Made by a program: the position numbers and the translations under genes. From SIG424 sp045546695 (lineage in GTDB: Bacteria > Bacillota > Clostridia > UBA1212 > UBA1255), in contig JAZQDE010000051.1 of the NCBI GenBank assembly GCA_045546695.1, positions 1 through 55,799 on the forward strand: 55,799 bases of DNA. Reading direction: 5' to 3'. Below the pieces are notes generated by a model. That model saw only the letters and a list, made by a program, of their open reading frames with translations. It searched no databases and was not told the origin of the DNA. Numbering within the stretch: position 1 is the stretch's first letter; each line of letters begins with the position of its first letter. Positions 16,495 through 23,786 of the stretch are shown here, piece after piece.

Positions 16495-17673
16495 TTAGAT
16501 AAGGTCCGGGTCAAAATTACCCTCTGCATCGAATGGAGATATTTCCGCTGATGCTGTGTCATTGTTTTCAAGTGCTGCATCGTTGAAAAGCTCTTCTTCA
16601 ACGTTTGCACAAATCTGTGAAAGGCTCTTGATGTCAATTCTCCAGCCTGTGAGCTTTGCAGCAAGTCTTACGTTCTGGCCTTCTTTACCGATTGCAAGTG
16701 AAAGCTGTTTGTCTTCTACTACTACTGTTGCGCTGGCATCTGCTTCTTCAATGAATACTCGTGCAACTTTTGCAGGACTAAGACTGCTTGCGATGAGATC
16801 ATCTGCATATGGGCTCCACTTGATAACATCGATTCTCTCGCCTTTGAGTTCGTCTACGATTACCTGGATACGCATACCCTTCTGGCCTACACATGCGCCA
16901 ACAGGCTCAACGTTTTCGTCTTTTGAATATACTGAAATCTTTGTTCTTGAGCCGGGCTCTCTTGCGATGTTTACAATCTCAACAGTGCCGTCTGCAATCT
17001 CAGGAACTTCCATTTCAAGAAGTCTCTTTACGAGGTTCGGATGGCTTCTTGAAATCATTACAACAGGTTCTTTGCTCTTAAAGCCTTTGTCTTTTACTTC
17101 AAGAACGTAAGCTTTGATTCTGTCGTATACTTTGTAATTTTCACCAGGAACCTGCTCGGAAGGAAGCATTATACCTTCGATTCTGCCGAGGTCAACGTGA
17201 ATAATCTTCTCTTTTGTGCCGTCGCGGTTTTCTTTGATTTCGATTCTCTGAACAGTACCTGTAACAACATCTTTTTCCTTGTCAATGAACTGTCCGTAAA
17301 TCTTTGCTCTTTCTTCTTCGCGAAGCTTCTGGATAATAATCTGCTTTGCCTTCTGAGCTGCGAGTCTGCCGTAGTTTCTGGGCGTAATCTCAAATTCTGC
17401 CAGGTCGCCAATCTCAAATTCGGGATCGATTTCTCTTGCTTCTGCAATTGAAAGCTCTGTAGCATCATTCCATACTGTCTCAACAACTTCTTTCTGGGCA
17501 AATACTTTAATCTCACCTGTCTCACGGTTGAATTCAACGCGTGTGTTTGTGTCATCTTCTTCGTGACCGTATGATGTGTTCAATGCTTCTTCAATAGCCT
17601 GAATAATAATTTCCTTGTCAATGCCTTTTTCTTTTTCCAATTCATTTAAGGCAAATAATAATTCTGCACTCAT
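16495..17673 (-). CDS. nusA: Transcription elongation/termination factor NusA (392 aa)
   Basis: Domains in order: an N-terminal RNA polymerase-binding domain (1-125), S1 (about 135-200, KDVVTGTVQRI), KH1 (about 230-275, EPGSRTKISVYS..GACVGQKG) and KH2 (about 300-345, LAIGKEGQNVRLAAKLTGW). An acidic C-terminal tail (EISPFDAEGNFDPDL) follows. The tandem acidic repeats of enterobacterial NusA are absent, as is usual in Firmicutes. It is 21 bp after rimP and transcribed from the same promoter. Confidence 0.96.
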   Translation of the reverse strand: MSAELLFALNELEKEKGIDKEIIIQAIEEALNTSYGHEEDDTNTRVEFNRETGEIKVFAQKEVVETVWNDATELSIAEAREIDPEFEIGDLAEFEITPRNYGRLAAQKAKQIIIQKLREEERAKIYGQFIDKEKDVVTGTVQRIEIKENRDGTKEKIIHVDLGRIEGIMLPSEQVPGENYKVYDRIKAYVLEVKDKGFKSKEPVVMISRSHPNLVKRLLEMEVPEIADGTVEIVNIAREPGSRTKISVYSKDENVEPVGACVGQKGMRIQVIVDELKGERIDVIKWSPYADDLIASSLSPAKVARVFIEEADASATVVVEDKQLSLAIGKEGQNVRLAAKLTGWRIDIKSLSQICANVEEELFNDAALENNDTASAEISPFDAEGNFDPDLI

Positions 17674-17694
17674 TTTTTAATAACCTCCTGATAA

Positions 17695-18150
17695 TCAATC
17701 CCAAATAATTGCTCTGTTAATCTTTGCTACGTCTTTTTCTGTAAAAGACATTTCTTTACCTTCACACGTAATCTGTATTATGCCGTCCTGCCTTCCGACA
17801 AGTGCGCCTGTATACATCTTACTACCTTCTATCGGAGCATACAAATGCACCTCAACTTGTTCACCTTTATATCTTTGAAAATCCTTGTCCGTCTTAAGTG
17901 GTCTGTCAAGTCCGGGTGAAGAAACTTCAAACGTATATGGTGTTTTTATTATGTCCTTCTGGTCGAGCAGCTCGTCTAAAGCTTCGCTGACCTGCTGACA
18001 ATCGTCAAGACCTACGCCGCCGTCTTTGTCAATATATATACGAAGTACCCATTTTGAGCCTTCTTTTATATATTCTGTATCTACCAGGTCCATTCCAAGG
18101 CCTTCGATAACAGGCTGAGCGAGCGCTGTTACTTCTTTTGTAACACTCAT
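17695..18150 (-). CDS. rimP: Ribosome maturation factor RimP (151 aa)
   Basis: A 30S assembly factor. It shows the family motifs GLDDCQQVSEALDELLD and FEVSSPGLDRPLKT and the C-terminal Sm-like domain. I chose ATG 18150 (MSVTKEV) because AAGGAGTG lies 7 nt before it; the frame is open a further 27 codons upstream, but that part includes the leader hairpin and no ribosome site. First gene of the rimP-nusA-ylxR-infB-rbfA-nrnA-truB operon. Confidence 0.95.
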   Translation of the reverse strand: MSVTKEVTALAQPVIEGLGMDLVDTEYIKEGSKWVLRIYIDKDGGVGLDDCQQVSEALDELLDQKDIIKTPYTFEVSSPGLDRPLKTDKDFQRYKGEQVEVHLYAPIEGSKMYTGALVGRQDGIIQITCEGKEMSFTEKDVAKINRAIIWD

Positions 18151-18193
18151 TCGTTTCACTCCTTTTTTGATGCTAATTGCCTTATTTAACAAT

Positions 18194-18221
18194 GAAAGAG
18201 TGGGAATCAACCCACTCTTTC
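18194..18221 (-). promoter_or_regulatory. Hairpin in the rimP-nusA leader
   Basis: An 11-bp stem GAAAGAGTGGG / CCCACTCTTTC with a 6-nt loop. It begins about 20 nt after the predicted rimP transcription start and is followed on the minus strand by ATTGTT, a poor T-tract. It can serve both as terminator for the isomerase operon and as leader structure of the nusA operon, a place where NusA-linked attenuation is plausible. Confidence 0.6.
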
Positions 18222-18249
18222 GTAAGCTCAATCATACAATTGCTTTATT

Positions 18250-18278
18250 ATTGTATCACTGATGGCATGCAGTGTCAA
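18250..18278 (-). promoter_or_regulatory. Strong promoter of the rimP-nusA-infB operon
   Basis: Minus-strand TTGACA (18278-18273), a 17-bp spacer and TACAAT (18255-18250). It starts only 5 bp after the stop codon of the sugar isomerase gene. Confidence 0.85.
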
Positions 18279-18282
18279 CCTG

Positions 18283-19680
18283 TTATTTAATAACTACAGC
18301 TTCAAAGCCCATGAACTTACCAAAAAGTTCCAATGACTTGAGATTGTCACCGTATACAACAGCGCAGTGGTGTGTACCACCATAATTGCTATATTCTTCC
18401 AAAAATCTTTCAATCGGTTTTGAAGGCTTGAACCAGCCACGGATTTCAGTGTCATATACACCATTTTCATCGCGGAAGTCCTTCATCTCAACAGGTGCGA
18501 GAATGAGTGTATATTTGCCATCTGCGCAAGGAGCGAGGTTAACGAGTACGGCCTCCCCTTGCATCAGGCATGCAGTGAGCTGAACAGTGTTGCCTGCGTC
18601 AGTCCAGTTAAAGCCGCAATTCTTAAGCTTAGGCTTGCGTGATGAAAGATTGATATTCATTTCACCCATATGGCTGAGGAAAATCTCACCTGTCTTCCAG
18701 CAAGGACAGAACATCTCTGTGAAAGAAGTCTGCGGATATACTTCCTGAAGTGCGCCTACAAGACTTGCTGTAAGAGCATCGCCCTCACCTGCGTAACCAA
18801 TACCTTTTGCAATAATTTTGCAGATATAGTGGAAAGGCATTTTATGAATGCCGCCTGTACCTGTGCCGAGGAAGTTTACAGTATACGCACCGAGTTTTTC
18901 AGCTTCAATCCATTTTTCAAGAGCGATACCTGCCTTTGTAGCAATATAGTAATCGTCTTCGTTTACGTCGGGATAGAATTCAAAAGCTTCTTTGTCATAT
19001 GCAATCTGCACCTGAATCTCTTCATCAGTAACTTCGCTGTAGAGTTTGTTATAAAGGTCAAGATCAATCGGAACGACTGTAGCGCCGAGCTCGTCTTTTA
19101 ATTCCTCAGGAGTCTTGAAGAAGTCGCCCATGCCATCAAATGAGCCGCCAACTCTGCCGACACGGATATTTTTAAGATTTTTAGCTGCTTTAGCTGCCTG
19201 GCAGTCAGCAAACACGCGCTCAATTACGTCTGAATGATCAATGTGACCTGCTTCAACTTTGAACGGAATGTTGTTTCTGCGAAGAAGATTGCACATATCC
19301 TGTACGCCGTGAATACCATGATTCGGGAAAATCTCATCTTTGACGAACATTGAGCTTTTGAAATCATACGTAGGTGTAGCGTCAAGTGCGATTACCGGCT
19401 TGTTCATTTTTACAAATGCGCCGATTGACTTAAGTGACGGTGAATATGCTATGTGAAGTGTAACGATAACGTCTACATCTTCTTTGATGAAAAGGTCTGC
19501 AGCCGCAAGGAATTGTTCTTCTTTTGTACAAAGATCAACTGCTATAACTTCAGCGCCCATGTCTTTAAGTCTTTTGATGCATTCTTCTTTATGTGGCATC
19601 ATAGGTTCTTTTGCCCAGGGCTTTATATCTTCGTAAAGCTGGAGATAAAGTGGCAGGAAACCGATTTTAATATTACTCAT
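18283..19680 (-). CDS. L-fucose/L-arabinose isomerase family protein (465 aa)
   Basis: A ketol-isomerase of the AraA/FucI fold: an N-terminal Rossmann-like half (IKIGFLPLYLQLYEDI...VDVIVTLHIAYSPSLK), then KAGIALEKWIEAEKLGAYTVNF, TASLVGALQEVY, FTEMFCPCWKTGEIFLSHMGEMN with likely metal ligands (E and H), and GGTHHCAVVYGD near the C-terminus. It would interconvert an aldose and a ketose using Mn2+; the substrate cannot be read from sequence. Last gene of a four-gene operon. Its start overlaps the amidohydrolase stop by 8 bp, which indicates coupling. Confidence 0.8.
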   Translation of the reverse strand: MSNIKIGFLPLYLQLYEDIKPWAKEPMMPHKEECIKRLKDMGAEVIAVDLCTKEEQFLAAADLFIKEDVDVIVTLHIAYSPSLKSIGAFVKMNKPVIALDATPTYDFKSSMFVKDEIFPNHGIHGVQDMCNLLRRNNIPFKVEAGHIDHSDVIERVFADCQAAKAAKNLKNIRVGRVGGSFDGMGDFFKTPEELKDELGATVVPIDLDLYNKLYSEVTDEEIQVQIAYDKEAFEFYPDVNEDDYYIATKAGIALEKWIEAEKLGAYTVNFLGTGTGGIHKMPFHYICKIIAKGIGYAGEGDALTASLVGALQEVYPQTSFTEMFCPCWKTGEIFLSHMGEMNINLSSRKPKLKNCGFNWTDAGNTVQLTACLMQGEAVLVNLAPCADGKYTLILAPVEMKDFRDENGVYDTEIRGWFKPSKPIERFLEEYSNYGGTHHCAVVYGDNLKSLELFGKFMGFEAVVIK

Positions 19681-20752
19681 AATGATATCTCTCCTTTATT
19701 TCTTTAATCATTCTTTCAGCATTGTCGTTGAAAATATTGGCAACGTCCTGCTTGGAAAGTTTTGCATTTTCAGCTGCTTTTTTCATAGCAAGAATCTCTT
19801 CGTAGATAAAGAATGTGAGCTTCTCGCCTTCTTCAGCGCTTACATCGCGCATGTGTGGCACGTTTGTAAGGTCACCATATATTCCCGGAGGAACGAGATT
19901 CCAGTAGCATGCCTTTTCATCGACAATTCTTCTCATGTGCATATATGTAATCGGAAGGTCGCTGCCGAAGAAAATGCGGTCCGGGCTGATATATTCGAGC
20001 ATCTTTGTGAAAACTTCTGCATTTGTATTTGCAGTAATGTCATAATAAAGATTGTTGCAATCTTTAAGATAATCAAATGATGTGAAAGAAGGATCTCCAA
20101 GATCTTCCATCGCATATGCTCTGCCTACATGAGCTACAATCAGCTTAAGGTCAGGATATTTGTCATTTATTATACGAAGCTGGTTGAGGTTTACCTTATC
20201 CCGGAAACGGCCGTTTCTCGGAATATGGCACATAACAACCATTTTAAGTTCGTTGAGAACCTTTAACTGCTCTTCCGGGAAAAAGTCAAAAATTCTGATT
20301 TCGTTTGACGGAATATACGGAGCCGCAAGCTCAAGATATGACTTTACGCCGTAAAACTGACCTTTTAATATAGCGTCATAGAGCTCTTTTGGAGACTCTG
20401 TAGGACGTGAATAATAAAGTGCCGGATAACCTGATGTTTTGCTGGCATTTCTTATATATTCATTACTCTCTATTGCGTTGTGATTTCTTACGCCGTTTGA
20501 GAAAATAAGTGCTTTTGTTTTCTTTCCGGGGAAAAGAAGTCTGAGAGATTCTGTCAAGTCTTCAATAGAATTATTCTTTGCTACCAATGAAGACCAACCG
20601 TCTGTACGACTGTCCATTGTTTCTTCAGTCTGTCCGGGCTTCGGTGCATCATACCAAACGTGTGTATGAAAATCGAAAACACTGTCAGGCAGGAAATCTT
20701 TAATTTGTGTTTCATAAATATACTTATCATATTCTGTAACTTTAAGATTCAT
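19673..20752 (-). CDS. Amidohydrolase family protein, COG2159 type (359 aa)
   Basis: A TIM-barrel metal-dependent hydrolase or decarboxylase. The N-terminal strand ends in DFHTH (H29, H31 metal ligands), with IVAHVGRA in mid-protein and FFGSDLPITYM carrying the late Asp. The group contains lactonases and decarboxylases, so the reaction is uncertain. ATG 20752 is preferred because GGAGG lies 5 nt upstream. It overlaps the kinase stop by 11 bp and the isomerase start by 8 bp. In this context, hydrolysis of a lactone or an amide of the sugar substrate is the simplest idea. Confidence 0.78.
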   Translation of the reverse strand: MNLKVTEYDKYIYETQIKDFLPDSVFDFHTHVWYDAPKPGQTEETMDSRTDGWSSLVAKNNSIEDLTESLRLLFPGKKTKALIFSNGVRNHNAIESNEYIRNASKTSGYPALYYSRPTESPKELYDAILKGQFYGVKSYLELAAPYIPSNEIRIFDFFPEEQLKVLNELKMVVMCHIPRNGRFRDKVNLNQLRIINDKYPDLKLIVAHVGRAYAMEDLGDPSFTSFDYLKDCNNLYYDITANTNAEVFTKMLEYISPDRIFFGSDLPITYMHMRRIVDEKACYWNLVPPGIYGDLTNVPHMRDVSAEEGEKLTFFIYEEILAMKKAAENAKLSKQDVANIFNDNAERMIKEIKERYHYE

Positions 20753-22217
20753 ATATACCTCCGTATTTTTCTTTGAATTTAAGGAATTTTTCCTGATAAT
20801 AATCTTTGTTTTCATCCGGATTTACGATTTTGTATTCCGGTGACATTTTTTCACAGGCATCTTCGTACGTTGTGAATACTCCACCTGCAAGGCCGGCGAG
20901 CATTCCGGCTCCAACGCATCCGATATCTGCAACAGACGGAATCTGTACAGGTATTCCCGTAACGTTTGCCACAATCTGTGTCCAGAGCTTGCTGTTTGTA
21001 GCACCGCCTGTCATCTTAATTGTAGACAAGCCTTTTCCGCACACAGCTTCGAGCATCCATGCAGTGTGAAAAGCAATGCCTTCCATAATGCTGAGTGTCA
21101 TGTCATATATGTCGTGTGTAAATGACAAGCCAAGGAATGATCCACCTTTGTCTTTCGTTGCGCACGGATAATTTGATGCTGTCATGTACGGATAGAAAAG
21201 CAGACCTTTGTTATGGCCGATACGCTTTTCGCATTCTGCGTCGATAAATGTATATTTCGATTTCTGACCCTCAGGCAAACATTTATCCTTAAACCATCTG
21301 AGACTGCTACCGGCGCTTGACAGAGAAATAAGTCCTCCCCACAAGCCGGGCACGCTATGACGGCTGAATGATATGTGTGATGCATGGTCAGCCGGGCATT
21401 TTTCACGGATACCTGTAACAACCCATGACGTGCCTGAGCCTATCATCGAGTCGCCCGGATTGAGAAGTCCTGCTCCGAGTGCAACGCAATACTGATCGTG
21501 TGCTCCTGTACAAAGAATTGTCTCAGTACTGAGTCCGAGGTCTTTTGCTGCTTCTTTTGTCAATTTACCGACTATCTGTCCTGAATTTACAACATCAGGA
21601 AGCATATCACGTGAAATTCCGATATAATCGAGTAACTTCTGTGGATATTCAAGATTTCGTACGTCAAAGAACTGGTCGATGCCGGCGTTTGATACGTCAA
21701 CTTTAATCTTACCGGTCAGCTTGTATGAAACATACGTCGGAACAGTCAGGAGATATCTTGTTTTTGCAAAAACTTCAGGCTCATTTTTCTTGATCCACAA
21801 AGTCTCAAGTACGGGCATTCCCATACATATAAACCAGCCTGATACTTCGTATAAATACGGTTCTCCGAATTCGGCGATGAATTCATCGCGCTCTTTTTCG
21901 CATCTGTCGTCGCTCCAGACGATTGCTCGTCTTAACGGCTTGATATCTTTGTCAACGGGCACGAGTGTGCCTCCCTGCGTCGAGACGCACATCGCAACTA
22001 CGTTCTGAGGCTGATTGCATGCGTGCAGGCAATCTTTTACAGTCCTCTTGAGAGTCAGATACCAGTCATCGGCATTCTGCTCCATATGAAGAGGTTTGTC
22101 ATTATATGTAATATAAGGCATCATAGAAGAGCTGATTATTTTACCATATTCATCAAACAATATGCTCTTTGTGCATGTTGTTCCAACATCAATACCTAAA
22201 ATATACTTTTTACTCAT
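20742..22217 (-). CDS. FGGY-family carbohydrate kinase (491 aa)
   Basis: An ASKHA sugar kinase of the xylulokinase/gluconokinase branch. ILGIDVGTTCTKSILFD (6-22) is the phosphate 1 motif, AIVWSDDRC the sugar-contact region, ILCTGAHDQYCVALGAG the phosphate 2 region and KMTGGATNSKLWTQIVANV the adenosine motif. Length is normal. It starts 3 bp after the aminotransferase stop. Probable role: phosphorylation of a ketose produced in the same pathway. The product could be a xylulose, ribulose or rhamnulose kinase, but nothing in the sequence decides this. Confidence 0.85.
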   Translation of the reverse strand: MSKKYILGIDVGTTCTKSILFDEYGKIISSSMMPYITYNDKPLHMEQNADDWYLTLKRTVKDCLHACNQPQNVVAMCVSTQGGTLVPVDKDIKPLRRAIVWSDDRCEKERDEFIAEFGEPYLYEVSGWFICMGMPVLETLWIKKNEPEVFAKTRYLLTVPTYVSYKLTGKIKVDVSNAGIDQFFDVRNLEYPQKLLDYIGISRDMLPDVVNSGQIVGKLTKEAAKDLGLSTETILCTGAHDQYCVALGAGLLNPGDSMIGSGTSWVVTGIREKCPADHASHISFSRHSVPGLWGGLISLSSAGSSLRWFKDKCLPEGQKSKYTFIDAECEKRIGHNKGLLFYPYMTASNYPCATKDKGGSFLGLSFTHDIYDMTLSIMEGIAFHTAWMLEAVCGKGLSTIKMTGGATNSKLWTQIVANVTGIPVQIPSVADIGCVGAGMLAGLAGGVFTTYEDACEKMSPEYKIVNPDENKDYYQEKFLKFKEKYGGIYES

Positions 22218-22220
22218 AAA

Positions 22221-23696
22221 TTACACACTCTCGATTTGATCAATAATATAGTCGATAACTTTGCAGGATGAGATTACCGGTGGCTTCAGAAGTACAGCCG
22301 GAGGACAATTCACTTTGTAAATCTGTGCACTTGAATCAATGCATTTTTCATTGAGATGATTTGCAAAATCTTTTGCAGCATCAAGTGTGCTGAAATGAAG
22401 TGCTGCAAGCAGTCCCATACCTTCCGCATAAAGAACTTTTTCAGGATGCGTGTCTGCGTATTCTTTGAGGCGCTTTTCGAAATAATCTGATACGCGTTCT
22501 ACTTCGTCGCCATTTATTTCCATAAACTTCATTGTTATGAGGTATGACAGTGAAGCAAGCTCTTCTTGTCCGTTCGTTACAAGAGCGCCGAACTGGTTGA
22601 GTACGTCCATCTCTTTTGTTGTGATGATCTTGCTTGCCGGGTATTCGCCACCTGAAAAGCCCTTGCCGATAACAACAAAGTCAGGTTCAAGATCATATTT
22701 TTTGAAAAGGAACATACCTTTGTACCACATGCATGACTGAATCTCATCAACGAGTACAGGCGTATCTGTCTCTTTGCAGAGTTTGTGAGCTGCCTGTAGG
22801 TAGTCATAATGGAGCTTGATGCCACCGTAGTTCATGAGGATAATCTCATGGAGGAAGCCGGCTGTCTTGTAATTGCCCTGGTTATACTTCTCCATTTTTG
22901 CCTTGAAATCTTCAATGTCGTTGATCATTACGGGAACAACTTTGTAAAGCTCTGCAGCTTCTGCTTTTGCATAGAATTCAGGCCACATATTACGGAATGT
23001 CTGTGTTATAACAGTTGTGCCATGGTAGTTTGCTTCGCTTGCGCCGGTCTTGTCAGCCATTACAAAGAATACAGGAGTCTTGCCCGAATACTTAGGTGCG
23101 GCAAATGATTTATCAAGCTTGTAGAATCTTGTGAGCATCATTTTCACGCCTGCCTCTACTGCAAGGCTACCTGTCTCAAGGTTGATGATTCTGTCAAGCT
23201 TCGGTATGTTAATCTCTTTAACAATTGTCTCTTCGAGAAGTCGTGTTACATATCCTCTTGTGTTGTTATGTGTAGGATTAAGGATGCCGAGCTTACGTGC
23301 GTTGTCAATAAGCTTGTATCCGGCAAAGCGATGTCCAAGTGATGAGTGATAATGTTCTGATTTACCTGTCAGGTAGAGCTTGCCGTCCTGACCTATACGG
23401 TAGCAACCAAATCCTGTAACGGGACTTGCTTCTATATGTGTAGCTTTTGCAAATGAGTCTGTAGGACATCCTTTATTATTACATGTACATGGACTTATAA
23501 CTTGTGTAGCTACTTTTGAGAGTAATTCGTCGTTGAATTTCTGTGCCTCAGGCGAAAAGAATGACACCTTCTGACCTGCGATTGAATAAGCTTCGTCGTA
23601 TGTCATGAAATTAAGAAAACTGTTTGCTTCGCATACGCTTTTTATAAAGTCTTCTCCTAACATATCAACCAATGAAAGATTAATGTCTTTAAACAT
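22221..23696 (-). CDS. Class III aminotransferase-like PLP enzyme (491 aa)
   Basis: Fold-type I PLP enzyme. LETGSLAVEAGVKM matches the NSGSEAVEAA cofactor-phosphate motif; D317 in LVDEIQS pairs with the pyridine nitrogen; K345 in VIGKGFSGGEYP is the Schiff-base lysine. Unusual for the class is an N-terminal CTCNNKGC (C70, C72, C77), which could bind a metal. First gene of the operon with kinase, amidohydrolase and isomerase. Its partner substrate is unknown, possibly an amino sugar, a keto sugar or the lysine/ornithine type amine donors usual for class III. GGAGG precedes the ATG. Confidence 0.82.
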   Translation of the reverse strand: MFKDINLSLVDMLGEDFIKSVCEANSFLNFMTYDEAYSIAGQKVSFFSPEAQKFNDELLSKVATQVISPCTCNNKGCPTDSFAKATHIEASPVTGFGCYRIGQDGKLYLTGKSEHYHSSLGHRFAGYKLIDNARKLGILNPTHNNTRGYVTRLLEETIVKEINIPKLDRIINLETGSLAVEAGVKMMLTRFYKLDKSFAAPKYSGKTPVFFVMADKTGASEANYHGTTVITQTFRNMWPEFYAKAEAAELYKVVPVMINDIEDFKAKMEKYNQGNYKTAGFLHEIILMNYGGIKLHYDYLQAAHKLCKETDTPVLVDEIQSCMWYKGMFLFKKYDLEPDFVVIGKGFSGGEYPASKIITTKEMDVLNQFGALVTNGQEELASLSYLITMKFMEINGDEVERVSDYFEKRLKEYADTHPEKVLYAEGMGLLAALHFSTLDAAKDFANHLNEKCIDSSAQIYKVNCPPAVLLKPPVISSCKVIDYIIDQIESV

Positions 23697-23728
23697 TTTT
23701 ATCGACCTCCGTATGAAAAAATACAGTC

Positions 23729-23760
23729 TTGATTATATCACCCTTTAGATATATAATCAA
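23729..23760. promoter_or_regulatory. Symmetric divergent promoter, overlapping on both strands
   Basis: Perfect 10-bp inverted arms TTGATTATAT (23729-23738) and ATATAATCAA (23751-23760). Plus strand: TTGATT (23729-23734), 17 bp, TATAAT (23752-23757), for the CotH gene. Minus strand: TTGATT (23760-23755), 17 bp, TATAAT (23737-23732), for the aminotransferase operon. Each -10 overlaps the other's -35, so RNA polymerase can occupy only one direction at a time. Both leaders also carry near-identical CGGAGGTC..ATAAAAATGTT start regions. Confidence 0.8.
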
Positions 23761-23786
23761 ACCAGTTTTTTGCGGAGGTCATAAAA

